Positions 48,448 through 56,835 are shown, counted from the stretch's first letter. The stretch is DNA of 64,000 nucleotides from Clostridium yunnanense (GCF_016595795.1 NZ_JAENHN010000016.1:1-64000); one strand, 5' to 3'. Notes: generated from the letters alone by a model not told the origin. Numbers and translations: made by a program.

Positions 48448-48771
48448 ATGGGATTTTTAAGGTCAAAGAAAGATGATGAAAAACAAGCAAAAGCTATGGA
48501 TAATTCAGATTTAAACAATATGGGGTCTACTGATTTACTTCAATTATTGTTAAAGCGCATGGTTTATGAAGGTGAGTATAATAAAGCTGAAAATCTACTT
48601 TTTGAAGAGCTCGAGAGAAATAAAACAAAATCAATAAGAGATGCTGGTATTAAATTTTATAATATGCTTTTAGAAAAAAGTGATGAGGACTTAATCAAAA
48701 ATAACTTTTCTAGAGAAGAAGTTTATCAGGGGCTTAATGATATCAACTCACTAAATTTTGATCAAATTTAA
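48448..48771 (+). CDS. Small soluble protein with TPR-like helices
   Basis: A 107-residue helical, acidic protein. LLQLLLKRMVYEGEYNKAENLLFEELERNKTKSIRDAGIKFYNMLLEKSDEDL reads as a pair of TPR-like helices and a third helix; the C-terminus is EEVYQGLNDINSLNFDQI. I do not recognise a named function. I choose the ATG at 48448, which follows GGCGGTG with a 6-base spacer; an ATG 13 codons upstream lacks a site. Monocistronic, followed by a very strong terminator. Confidence 0.75.
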   Translation: MGFLRSKKDDEKQAKAMDNSDLNNMGSTDLLQLLLKRMVYEGEYNKAENLLFEELERNKTKSIRDAGIKFYNMLLEKSDEDLIKNNFSREEVYQGLNDINSLNFDQI

Positions 48772-48808
48772 TTAATAATATCTTTATTTTATGATACCAT
48801 TAATCCAT

Positions 48809-48848
48809 TAAAGCCTCTAAAAAACAGTATTGTTTTTTAGAGGCTTTA
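48809..48848. terminator. Strong hairpin terminator
   Basis: A perfect 18-bp stem with loop GTAT (48809-48826 with 48831-48848), 38 bases after the stop at 48771. It is about 120 bases from the minus-strand stop at 48968. Confidence 0.85.
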
Positions 48849-48967
48849 ATAATTTTCTATATTCATTTCATATCTTAACAATTTCTACTATAACATAAAA
48901 CACTACTATAGTTCTTTAATTAAAAATTGAGTCTTTGTGTAGATTCAATACAGTATTTTAGTGATAC

Positions 48968-50224
48968 TTATGGAAGTTCATCTACAACCTGTTTCAAAAA
49001 ATCACTTACAGCTACTTGATCATTCATATTTCCAAAAAGATTTACAGTTAAAGTAATCGTATCATCAAAACTGCTTAAAGCTAACTGAAAATAAGGTGTG
49101 TACTTTATTGATCCACACATAAAAACTTGCTCAACTTCTGTGTTTCCAAACTTAAGTCTATCCCTATCAATTACACCTATATTAGTCATACCTAATATAG
49201 GATTGTTAAAGTGCTTTTTTAAAAGTTTCTTTATAGTCTTATAACTTAAAAGCTTGAAAGCTAACTCTATTTCTAAGAAACCTTTTATCCCAAAATAACT
49301 ATTTTTCTTTAAATCCACATCATTTTTTACTTTACAGACTGTATCAAAAAAAACATCTTTTTCACAATATTCAATTCCTGTAACAACCGACGATGCAAGA
49401 TTGCAAAGAGAGTTAATATTTTTATTCTTTAGATGTCTTCTCATATCAATCATTATTGCTATATTTAAGTTATCGTTTTGCTTTAGCTTCAGTGTATTAA
49501 ACATAACCCTATAATACGCAGCCAAAAAAACATCATTTATAGTTAAATTATTTTTATGACAATATTCTTTAATCTTAAAAAATCTATCTTCTGAGATTAT
49601 ATATTTTTTAATAAAAGGTTTTTTATCAGAATCATAACTAAGAGGAAACTTTAGATGACCAGTTTTATTGCTTACTATTTTTCTTGAAGTTAAAATCTTA
49701 ATCTTCTCCAAACTAGAAATATTTCTAGTAATCATATTAATGCTTCTTGTTCCATTTAACTTCTTTTCTAGCACATAATTAACATCCTTAGATAATTTTG
49801 AATATAAGTCACTTAATAAATATATGTACTGTTTAAATCCAGCAGCATCACAAATCATATGATTCATTACTACAGTTAACATACAATTAGCACCTTGGTA
49901 TAAACAAAATTTCACTTGTGGACCATTAAACTCATCAGTACGTATAACAATAAAGTCATCAAAACTACTTTTATCTTTGGCAACGGTCAAATAATCATCT
50001 ACTTCTCTGAAATCACAAGTTTCCCAATAAGATACCTTTGTATCCTCTACATATTTGCTTGAAAGTATTGGTATTGCCTTAAAGCTTAAATTTATTGCTT
50101 TTTCTAGAATTCTCTCTTCCACTTTCCCTTTAAATTGTAATTCGCAGTGAAGTTGATGGTCATTATATTTATACTCTTCTGACAAAAATTGAAATACATC
50201 AAAAGCTTCCGATTTGAATCTCAT
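48968..50224 (-). CDS. Stand-alone condensation-domain acyltransferase-like protein
   Basis: A 418-residue protein of the chloramphenicol-acetyltransferase/condensation superfamily. The catalytic HHxxxDG is present as NHMICDAAGF (His and Asp kept, first His replaced by Asn). The second half has NLTINDVFLAAYYRVMFNTL, the bridge-helix block, then IAIMIDMRRHL and LGMTNIGVIDRDRL, with a final SSFDDTITLTVNLFGN (floor-loop equivalent). This pattern is like alcohol O-acetyltransferase, PapA or surfactin-type C domains working alone. No carrier protein or adenylation domain is nearby. Substrates unknown. It lies 20 bases after a holin-like gene on the same strand, so the two are probably co-transcribed. 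Confidence 0.75.
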   Translation of the reverse strand: MRFKSEAFDVFQFLSEEYKYNDHQLHCELQFKGKVEERILEKAINLSFKAIPILSSKYVEDTKVSYWETCDFREVDDYLTVAKDKSSFDDFIVIRTDEFNGPQVKFCLYQGANCMLTVVMNHMICDAAGFKQYIYLLSDLYSKLSKDVNYVLEKKLNGTRSINMITRNISSLEKIKILTSRKIVSNKTGHLKFPLSYDSDKKPFIKKYIISEDRFFKIKEYCHKNNLTINDVFLAAYYRVMFNTLKLKQNDNLNIAIMIDMRRHLKNKNINSLCNLASSVVTGIEYCEKDVFFDTVCKVKNDVDLKKNSYFGIKGFLEIELAFKLLSYKTIKKLLKKHFNNPILGMTNIGVIDRDRLKFGNTEVEQVFMCGSIKYTPYFQLALSSFDDTITLTVNLFGNMNDQVAVSDFLKQVVDELP

Positions 50225-50243
50225 AACAAATTCGCCTTACCTT

Positions 50244-50528
50244 CTAAACTTTATCATTACTATTTTTGCTAGAATCATCCCTATTTAAAGTTTGCTTCAC
50301 CAGTTGATTGCTAAGAACTGCTAATCCAGCAGAAACTATACCTTGAAAGAAAGCTAATGCAGTAAAACCTTGTTGCAAAGCTATTGATCCGATTATTCCA
50401 ATCACTATTAGTATCCAAGGTATTAACCAATCCTGCACTTTAGGTGTAGCCTTTAAACACATTCCAATCACATATAATGCTGCTACTAAAATCATCAACT
50501 GTTCAGGAACAAATTTTTCTATATCCAC
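50244..50528 (-). CDS. Phage-type holin
   Basis: A 94-residue protein with three hydrophobic segments (VPEQLMILVAALYVIGMCL, WLIPWILIVIGIIGSIAL, ALAFFQGIVSAGLAVLSNQL) and a charged hydrophilic tail DDSSKNSNDKV, the plan of small phage holins with the sequence VPEQLMILVAALYVIG. The start is GTG after GGAGGG with a 6-base spacer. No endolysin or other phage gene is adjacent. It is followed 20 bases later by the condensation-type protein. It might be a domesticated holin used for export or lysis; that is speculation. Confidence 0.8.
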   Translation of the reverse strand: MDIEKFVPEQLMILVAALYVIGMCLKATPKVQDWLIPWILIVIGIIGSIALQQGFTALAFFQGIVSAGLAVLSNQLVKQTLNRDDSSKNSNDKV

Positions 50529-50894
50529 TTTATTCCCTCCTCAAATAAATATACCATTGCATTATTTAATTACTGTCTTTTTATCTTTAAATTCATACTA
50601 CCATATATTTAATAATTAAACAATATTATGATAATTAGTTACATTATTCATTCGTTATTTATACCTCTCTATTTCAGAATAAATTATAATCTATTCAAGG
50701 AGTGTATGCGGATTACAATTTTTCAATTTGCACCACCTACTTATTTGGTACCATATGTTCAGAAATTCATATAATGCAGTGTGAGATTATTGTATTCGCA
50801 AGTTAATATTATAATTACAACTCTTGTAAAGTTGCTATATAAACATCAACTATGCGAGAGTTTCTTTTTTAAAATATACTTGATAGGAGGAAAT
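50529..50894. other. Gene-free region between holin and SatD-like gene
   Basis: AT-rich with divergent promoters expected. A 22-codon frame starting at about 50709 has a ribosome site too close to its ATG, so I do not call it. Confidence 0.5.
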
Positions 50895-51281
50895 ATGTGC
50901 TATATTACTATGATTTTTGATTTAAAGAATTCTAAAAATATAGAAAATAGATATGAAGTTCAGAAGTTACTTATAAACGTATTGAAAAAGTGTAATGCAA
51001 CTTTTAATGATATAATTGCCTCTCCATTTCTTATAACTCTTGGCGATGAATGGGAAGGATTATTGCAGCAGGATGCACCTTATGATAAAATAATAAGTTT
51101 TTTTAGAGAAAACTTACCTGAGAACATAGATTTTTATACTGGTATAGGCATAGGTGAAATTAGTATTAATGATTTTGAACTTACGGTTAATCAATTAGAT
51201 GGTCCTTCTTTTCACCTTGCTAGAAAAGCTATAAAATACGCAAAGAAAAACCATTGCTCTTTGGTTATTTTAGTTAGTTAA
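50895..51281 (+). CDS. SatD-like protein, short form without DNA-binding tail
   Basis: A 128-residue protein. ITLGDEWEGLL (about 47-57), YTGIGIGEIS (81-90) and LDGPSFHLARKAIKYAK (101-117) match the same three blocks in the SatD-family protein encoded at 52152-52922 (FTLGDEWQIVL, YCGVGLGSIST, MDGKAFIYARKALICAK). It ends where the longer protein goes on into a helix-turn-helix region, so it is a natural short form or a truncated paralogue. Start: ATG at 50895 after AGGAGG; the open frame extends upstream without a site. Its last 8 bases overlap the end of the convergent DUF3307 gene. Confidence 0.75.
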   Translation: MCYITMIFDLKNSKNIENRYEVQKLLINVLKKCNATFNDIIASPFLITLGDEWEGLLQQDAPYDKIISFFRENLPENIDFYTGIGIGEISINDFELTVNQLDGPSFHLARKAIKYAKKNHCSLVILVS

Positions 51282-52152
51282 ATAAACTCCTTATAATTAT
51301 TCCTCCTAATACGGCAGCTATAAAACTAAAGAAAGTGCCGATAATAAAGTATTCTGCAAAACTGTCATTAGATAATTTTTTTAGCCTTGCTACAGATTTT
51401 GCAGTAAGGACAAAGCCAATCATTACAGGATAATTCATAGCTATACTTATCAATATCAGTATTCTTTCTAGTATACCTATTAAATACCCTCCATTTTTAG
51501 CTTCAGAAGATGCAATTTTAATAACAGTTCCATTATCACCAATAATGTTCTTTCCTATATTTTCTGTTATATTAAGCTTATTTGCTTCAGAACTTATGTA
51601 GCTTATAAGCACTTTGATAAAAATACCTACAGCCCAGGTAGACACAATGAATATTATGGAAGTAATTAAGATTTTCTCAGATAGATTAAAACTATTTGGA
51701 TAAGTCAAAAATTTATACTTTAACTGTCTTATAAAATAGAGGATATTAAAATCATATATTACAGATGAGATTACCATTAGATGCAGAAACTGATCTATTA
51801 AGAATATCCATATGTTATTCTGAGTGCTTGTCCGAAATAAATATATAAGTGATTTAAGCAAATCTATAATAAAATGAGCTAAGCAAATTAAGATTATTTT
51901 GCTCATAGGAAAGATTACTTGGTCACTTTTTATTAAATTTATAACTAACACAATTAAACAAAGCCCTAGAAAGTGACTACATGTATGCATTAAATTACCT
52001 TTTATAATTTTATATATGTTCTTTTTGCGCTTTAGATCATTGCCATCGCCTTTACAAATCGGAAATCTATAACACCGAAAAAGTTTAATTTGTAATATAA
52101 AATCAAAAATATTATGACTCAGTATTGCAATTAATATGAGTTCTATATCCAT
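51274..52152 (-). CDS. DUF3307-type membrane protein
   Basis: A 292-residue integral membrane protein with about seven hydrophobic segments. IAILSHNIFDFILQIKLF at the N-terminus and IILICLAHFIIDLLKSLIY place His-Asn/Asp and His-x-x-x-Asp pairs inside or at the edge of helices, the signature of the DUF3307 family. It starts at the last base of the SatD stop (ATG overlapping TAA/TAG), so it is translated with SatD. SatD and DUF3307 genes are neighbours in other Firmicutes as well, but the function is unknown. The 3' end overlaps the convergent short SatD-like gene by 8 bases. Confidence 0.78.
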   Translation of the reverse strand: MDIELILIAILSHNIFDFILQIKLFRCYRFPICKGDGNDLKRKKNIYKIIKGNLMHTCSHFLGLCLIVLVINLIKSDQVIFPMSKIILICLAHFIIDLLKSLIYLFRTSTQNNIWIFLIDQFLHLMVISSVIYDFNILYFIRQLKYKFLTYPNSFNLSEKILITSIIFIVSTWAVGIFIKVLISYISSEANKLNITENIGKNIIGDNGTVIKIASSEAKNGGYLIGILERILILISIAMNYPVMIGFVLTAKSVARLKKLSNDSFAEYFIIGTFFSFIAAVLGGIIIRSLFN

Positions 52153-52922
52153 TAGCTTTGCTCCTTCACCCTTTCACAATATTCCGTCAAGAGACCTTTT
52201 ATAATATTTCTATTATGTGCTACTAAAAAATAATTTGCAGCTGAAAGTTTACGAGAAATACTTGATTTAGAATACCTTGGGTGTTTCTTCTCAATTTCTG
52301 CATAAGATCCTAAAGATTCATATAAGCTAATAACTTCCCTTTGCTTAGCTGTCATATTTAATTGCAGAATTTCGTTGTTCTGAATCATGGCATTCAAAGC
52401 ATCAATTATGTTAAAATCCTCATAAATTGAAGTCACTGCTACTTCTAACTGCTGCTCTGTTGGAATGTGTTGTTCATTAATTGAGTTATTAAACTTAATA
52501 GAGTCTCCAATAAAAATCACCCTACAATCTTTTGTATAAAGCATCTTATTATAAAAGGTGTTTGTCTCTTTAGCACATATAAGAGCTTTCCTTGCATATA
52601 TAAACGCTTTTCCATCCATTTCTCTAGTATCTTCAGATTCTTCAGTGCTTATTGAACCTAACCCTACTCCACAATAGCAACTAATATTACGTTTTAAAAG
52701 AAAATCCTTTATCTTTAAAAACATATTATAGCTTTCCTTAACATCCCTTAAAACAATCTGCCATTCATCGCCTAAAGTAAATGTGATAGGTGCTACTAGT
52801 ATATGTCTGTTTTCAATATATAACTGTCTAAAATATTGCTTAAGTTCTTCTTGTACTACAGCTCTATCTTCAATTTCTCTTGACCCCACAATATCCATGT
52901 TTATAACGCTATATATATTCAT
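52152..52922 (-). CDS. SatD family protein with C-terminal helix-turn-helix
   Basis: About 256 residues. The N-terminal domain reads INMDIVGSREIEDR, TFTLGDEWQIVL (GDEW 51-54), CGVGLGSIST and MDGKAFIYARKAL. That order and spacing recall nucleotide-cyclase-like folds (GDE loop, GIxxG, then an alpha helix), which is my inference. The C-terminal 100 residues contain NMTAKQREVISLYESLGSYAEIEKKHPRYSKSSISRKLSAANYFLV, a helix-turn-helix of the sigma-70 region 4 type. I start it at ATG 52922 behind AAAGGATG; an ATG four codons upstream touches that site. Its stop overlaps the start of the DUF3307 gene. Confidence 0.8.
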   Translation of the reverse strand: MNIYSVINMDIVGSREIEDRAVVQEELKQYFRQLYIENRHILVAPITFTLGDEWQIVLRDVKESYNMFLKIKDFLLKRNISCYCGVGLGSISTEESEDTREMDGKAFIYARKALICAKETNTFYNKMLYTKDCRVIFIGDSIKFNNSINEQHIPTEQQLEVAVTSIYEDFNIIDALNAMIQNNEILQLNMTAKQREVISLYESLGSYAEIEKKHPRYSKSSISRKLSAANYFLVAHNRNIIKGLLTEYCERVKEQS

Positions 52923-53153
52923 ATAATAAGACATCCTTTCTATACTTAAATATGATCCTAAGAATTAAGCCATAGGATTTTAGTTCCTAATCCAGATAAA
53001 GTAGGTTCCTAAAAATTTATTTATATTTATAATTATACCTATTTATGGACATATTAGACAATACCTCTCCAATTCATTCTTCTTCTTTATTCCTTAATCC
53101 TTACTTTTTTAAGTATGCTTATCTACATATATATCTGAAATATACTTTCCTAC

Positions 53154-53221
53154 GGGAAAGATAGGCATTTCCCATTGTATTTTGTGAAGGCTTGCCTTCA
53201 CTGGTGATCCCTATAGGGTAA
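53154..53221 (-). ncRNA. Possible structured leader between MBL gene and SatD
   Basis: Three adjacent small hairpins on the minus strand: CCCTATAGGG (about 53209-53218), GTGAAGGC / GCCTTCAC (53184-53201) and GGGAAA / TTTCCC (53154-53173). They follow the MBL terminator and are about 230 bases upstream of the SatD start. I recognise no riboswitch class. The rest of 52923-53321 is AT-rich with a small GGATT...AATCC palindrome near 52975. Confidence 0.35.
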
Positions 53222-53228
53222 AAAACTC

Positions 53229-53279
53229 ATACATATTGGTTTCAATATTAAATCAAAACACAAGTATGTATAAGTTCTG
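53229..53279 (-). terminator. Terminator of the MBL-fold gene
   Basis: A 12-bp stem with a G-U pair (AACTTATACATA / TATGTATGAGTT on the minus strand) and a long AT loop, followed by TTTTTTACC, past the stop at 53322. Confidence 0.65.
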
Positions 53280-53321
53280 TTTCATAATAAGCATAAAAAT
53301 TCTTTTTAAAATCTAATATTA

Positions 53322-54149
53322 TTATTTTACAAATCGTCCTTCTTCCGGAATTGCTTTTTTATCAAAATTTTCTACTAACCCTTTTAAGTATGGACCTATC
53401 TCTTCTCCATTCATAGGATCTCCATGACTTGGAATTATAATTGCAGGTCTAAGCTCTGCTAATTTTTTCACAGAAGCTTTAGAAGCATCCCAATCAGTTG
53501 TGAAGTATGCTGGCGGACCATTAACCTCTTTGTTTTGTGTCAAAACAGAAAATAAAGACTCTTGTCTTACAGTGGTAAAAGCATCTCCTACAATTAGAAC
53601 TCTATCTCTTTCTCTAAATAATGAAATATGTCCTGGTGTATGCCCAGGAGTGTTTATGTATCTCCATTCTGATAAGTTAGGTACTGTACCGTCTTTAGGT
53701 AGCTCTTTTATCTTTCCATCCAAATTAATAGACTTATTTGGAAAAAACTCTGACATCTTTGCAACAATTCCTTTATCCACTGATGGATCTCCTTTAGGAT
53801 AATCACTTTTCCCAGTAAGATATGGCAATTCTAATTCATGAGCATATATAGAAACATTCCAATGATTGGCCAATTCTACGACTGAGCCAACATGATCAAA
53901 ATGTCCATGAGTTAATATTATACACTTAGGCGCCTTATCTTTTCCAAAAAACTTTTCTGCGCACTCAATTATTTCATCTGCTGAACTTCTCAAAGCAGTA
54001 TCAATTAAAACCCAATCTGAATTTTCATTCTTAACACTACCTATCATAATTGCATTAACTATTTTAAATCTTAGAAGCACTATATCTTCTGTAACCTGCT
54101 GAAAGGATGCAGACATATCAGATATTTTTTCAAGCATCTCAGTTATCAT
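53322..54149 (-). CDS. Metallo-beta-lactamase-fold hydrolase
   Basis: A 275-residue protein with the MBL metal motif THGHFDHVGS (HxHxDH), a downstream His in NTPGHTPGHIS, and Asp in VLIVGDAFTT, then IIPSHGDPMNG with the last His. It binds two metals and cleaves ester, thioester or lactone bonds; members of this stand-alone type include glyoxalase-II-like and quorum-quenching enzymes. No signal peptide. Start: ATG at 54149 after GGGAGG; an ATG eight codons upstream has no site. Monocistronic. A family-1 palindrome lies directly upstream (54195-54292). Confidence 0.88.
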   Translation of the reverse strand: MITEMLEKISDMSASFQQVTEDIVLLRFKIVNAIMIGSVKNENSDWVLIDTALRSSADEIIECAEKFFGKDKAPKCIILTHGHFDHVGSVVELANHWNVSIYAHELELPYLTGKSDYPKGDPSVDKGIVAKMSEFFPNKSINLDGKIKELPKDGTVPNLSEWRYINTPGHTPGHISLFRERDRVLIVGDAFTTVRQESLFSVLTQNKEVNGPPAYFTTDWDASKASVKKLAELRPAIIIPSHGDPMNGEEIGPYLKGLVENFDKKAIPEEGRFVK

Positions 54150-54194
54150 GTAAAAAACCTCCCACATAATCAATTATTAATATCTAACTATTTT

Positions 54195-54292
54195 AGATGT
54201 ACTACTTCATATTTAAACTTATTATTTTTAAATTCTCTCACCAGAACCCGTGAGAGTTTCAAAAATAGACTTCGGATTGAAGTAGTACATCT
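54195..54292. repeat. Palindromic repeat, family 1, copy B
   Basis: A perfect 15-bp inverted end repeat AGATGTACTACTTCA (54195-54209) / TGAAGTAGTACATCT (54278-54292). The inner stem CTCTCAC / GTGAGAG has the loop CAGAACCC. ATAGACTTCGGATTGAAGTAG at the right matches the copy at 61878-61974 almost base for base, while the inner stem differs. The remainder of the 54150-54561 gap holds only the SIMPL terminator. Confidence 0.8.
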
Positions 54293-54473
54293 TTAGTTTG
54301 GTTTAATTATTAACTTTGATACTTAATTTTTTATATCATAACTTTAAGGTGATATATATCAAATTAGCCACTCTTTATAATGTATAAAGCTTAATTCTTA
54401 ATACTGTCCTCAATTTCTCATGGCATTTTTCTTCCTTGTTTAAATTTAAACACAAAATTTTATTGAAGAAAAA

Positions 54474-54512
54474 AATCAGGTAAACAGTAGGTTTTCTACT
54501 AATTACCTGATT
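54474..54512 (-). terminator. Terminator of the SIMPL gene
   Basis: AATCAGGTAA / TTACCTGATT with an inner GTAG / CTAC hairpin, followed on the minus strand by TTTTTTCTTC. Confidence 0.8.
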
Positions 54513-54561
54513 CTGATTGTACTAGCTATTAAGCTTATTAGTAAGGTTTCTTTTTAAAATA

Positions 54562-55257
54562 TTATTCAGCATATAAAAATACCGCTTCAACTGATGCAGA
54601 TATTGCATTTTCACCTGCTTCAATAGGTGTAGTCGCCGCAATACTAGTTTTAAAAGTCATTGGTCTTGGCCCTTGTTCCTCGTTAGTTAGCTCTACTACC
54701 CTTATAGGGACTTCATATATCTTCACCTTAAGCTTACTGGTTATAACAACCGCTTTTTTCTGAGCATCCTCAACCGCCGATCTTAAAGCTTCAGAATAGT
54801 ATTTCGATGGGTTTTGTATAGTAAAACTTATGTTTCCAACATTATTTGCTCCACTTTCCACTGCTGAATCAATTATTATTCCAACTCTACTTATTTCTCT
54901 AATTGTTACTCTTAAAAGGTTTCTCACTTCATAACCTTTAAAAACTTGTTTGCCGTCTACATAATCATATTTAGTATTTATTGTGTAGTTTTCTGTTTGT
55001 ATATCTTTTGTAGCTACTCCATTATCCTTTAAAGTATCTAAAACCGCTATTGTAATCTCTGCATTCTCTTTTTGTGCTGCTTTCAGACTTTCATTTTCAG
55101 TGATAACCCCAAGGGTTATTTCTGCAATATCAGGTCTAACCTTTATAATTCCGTTTCCTATAACCTTAAGTACATTATTAAAAACTTCGTTACCATCAAA
55201 TCCTTTTAGATAATTATATCTACTAGAAAATGCATTGCCATATCCATCTGGATACAT
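54562..55257 (-). CDS. SIMPL domain protein (DUF541)
   Basis: A 231-residue protein matching the SIMPL/YggE fold: VIGNGIIKVRPDIAEITLGVITENESLKAAQKENAEI, then DIQTENYTINTKYDYVDGKQVFKGYEVRNLLRVTI, and SAVEDAQKKAVVITSKLKV near residue 160. The C-terminus ENAISASVEAVFLYAE is standard. Unlike many family members it has no signal peptide, so it is cytosolic or exported by another route. Function is not well defined; homologues form large rings and have been linked to oxidative stress. Start: ATG after GAAGGTG. Monocistronic. Confidence 0.85.
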   Translation of the reverse strand: MYPDGYGNAFSSRYNYLKGFDGNEVFNNVLKVIGNGIIKVRPDIAEITLGVITENESLKAAQKENAEITIAVLDTLKDNGVATKDIQTENYTINTKYDYVDGKQVFKGYEVRNLLRVTIREISRVGIIIDSAVESGANNVGNISFTIQNPSKYYSEALRSAVEDAQKKAVVITSKLKVKIYEVPIRVVELTNEEQGPRPMTFKTSIAATTPIEAGENAISASVEAVFLYAE

Positions 55258-55394
55258 ATTTTCACCTTCTAAAATTAATGAGCAAGTAAAGATTATCTAT
55301 ACTTCCCTTATCATTTTATATATTATGCATTTTCTTTCAAAGAGTTCAAATTACAATAACAAATAATTGCTCATGCGTATTTTAACATAAAAAA

Positions 55395-55423
55395 GTTAGC
55401 AAGCATGATTACTACTTGCTAAC
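55395..55423 (-). terminator. Terminator of the MFS gene
   Basis: A 9-bp stem GTTAGCAAG / CTTGCTAAC with an 11-base loop, followed on the minus strand by TTTTTTATG, 14 bases past the stop at 55437. Confidence 0.8.
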
Positions 55424-55436
55424 TAATATATTGACT

Positions 55437-56627
55437 TTAGATGTATTTTTTATTGCTACGGCTAAAAATAAAAAAGCTAACTATGGACATAACTGTAGCG
55501 ATAAAAGCAACAACTTCGAAAGAAGTTTGAAGTGTATACATATCACCTATTTTCCCTATCAACGGAAAAATTATAATCATGTATGCACTAAAAATCATGC
55601 TACCCATTGATAATATAGTAGCTCTTTTTTCCGATGGTATAAGTTTATTAATGTAATCTCCTACTACTACATAAATAAGTGACTCCATAGAACTTACAGC
55701 TATGAAAAATATATAATAATACTTACTTAAAGCAGCTCCCCAAATACATGCAGCTATAAGTATAGGTACCACAGCAATTATACCTACTTGCCCAATTTTT
55801 CTCTCAATTCTATATCCGTTTGCACCAACTATTGCTGATCCTAAAGATGATAGAGCTAAAATAATTCCTATTTTATCTTGTGTCATACCATTGGCCAATA
55901 AGTAGTTTTGAAAATAAAAGAAAATACTTGTATTAAACATGAAAATTGCTTGAGAAAAAATTAAAAGAAACCCTATAACCTTATTTGAAACTATTATAGT
56001 ATAGCTTTTAACAACCTGTTCTTTTATAGTTTTTAAACTTTTATGCTCAGTTTTCATTTCAATCTTAGGCTCTGTGAAGGAAAAACAGTGTATAAAATTA
56101 ATTAGACCTACTATTATAGCAGCTATATATGCGTATTTGTAATTGTACTTTGATAGATATCCTCCTATTATTAACCCACCAGTACTGGCCACTTGCATTA
56201 TAAGCTCACTGAAGCCAAAAATCTTCATATATTTTTTATCTTCATCAATCTCTTTTAAAGAATCGTATATCAGTGCATCCCCTGCCCCTGATTCTAAATT
56301 GTAAGATACTGCAGAAATTATAAAAGCCATTGTAAACCCTAAAAAGGTATTTGAAAACAACATTATTATAGAAGACACTAAAGACACCATGCGTCCGCAT
56401 ATTCTACTTACTTTTCTACCCCATATGTCAGCAATTGCACCAGTTGGTATCTCCATTAAAAATGAAGTAAGATGAAACACACCTTCTATTAACCCCAGCT
56501 CTGTTAATGTTAATCCCTTTGAGGCAAGATAAATCATCCATATGCCGTTAGTAAAACTAAAGTTATTTAAAAGAACAAATAAATAATTCTTTCGAATATT
56601 TTTTCTTAATCTATTTTTATAATTCAT
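55437..56627 (-). CDS. MFS transporter, drug-efflux-like
   Basis: A 396-residue major facilitator protein with about 12 hydrophobic segments. The loop between helices 2 and 3 reads GAIADIWGRKVSR, the MFS signature. LIEGVFHLTSFLMEIPTGAIAD is typical of the family often annotated as MFS-type efflux or macrolide-like transporters. Start: ATG at 56627 after AGGAGGAATTAAT. The frame stays open 40 codons upstream, to an ATG at 56747 with GAGGTC before it. That stretch contains a hairpin and is probably leader, but an N-terminal extension cannot be ruled out. Confidence 0.85.
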   Translation of the reverse strand: MNYKNRLRKNIRKNYLFVLLNNFSFTNGIWMIYLASKGLTLTELGLIEGVFHLTSFLMEIPTGAIADIWGRKVSRICGRMVSLVSSIIMLFSNTFLGFTMAFIISAVSYNLESGAGDALIYDSLKEIDEDKKYMKIFGFSELIMQVASTGGLIIGGYLSKYNYKYAYIAAIIVGLINFIHCFSFTEPKIEMKTEHKSLKTIKEQVVKSYTIIVSNKVIGFLLIFSQAIFMFNTSIFFYFQNYLLANGMTQDKIGIILALSSLGSAIVGANGYRIERKIGQVGIIAVVPILIAACIWGAALSKYYYIFFIAVSSMESLIYVVVGDYINKLIPSEKRATILSMGSMIFSAYMIIIFPLIGKIGDMYTLQTSFEVVAFIATVMSIVSFFIFSRSNKKYI

Positions 56628-56709
56628 ATTAATTCCTCCTAAATTAGCTAGTTTATTGTAATTTGAAACAATTTTCTTATAATCACCAATCATACTTATA
56701 TAAACATAA

Positions 56710-56744
56710 AAATCTCCCTTAACAATTTCTTGCCAGGGAGATTT
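56710..56744 (-). terminator. Hairpin in the MFS leader, possible attenuator
   Basis: A 10-bp stem AAATCTCCCT / AGGGAGATTT with a 15-base loop, followed on the minus strand by TTATGTTTAT. It lies between the small ORF's terminator and the MFS start, so it could block read-through into the transporter gene. Confidence 0.55.
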
Positions 56745-56811
56745 CATAATTATAAGACCTCAAATAATAGAAAATCTACTAGTTTTAAAATAAATTTTAA
56801 ACATAAAAAAA

Positions 56812-56835
56812 CCCAAGCAACTAATCTCGCCTAGG
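56812..56835 (-). terminator. Terminator after the 48-codon small gene
   Basis: A 9-bp stem with three G-U pairs on the minus strand (CCTAGGCGA / TTGCTTGGG), followed by TTTTTTTATG. Confidence 0.75.

Noticed and set aside
50244-50528. Prophage signalled by the holin
   Set aside because: No terminase, capsid, tail, integrase or endolysin gene lies anywhere in the window.
50709-50790. A 22-codon frame after AAGGAG
   Set aside because: The ribosome site is only three bases from the ATG, the product has no recognisable feature, and no terminator follows.
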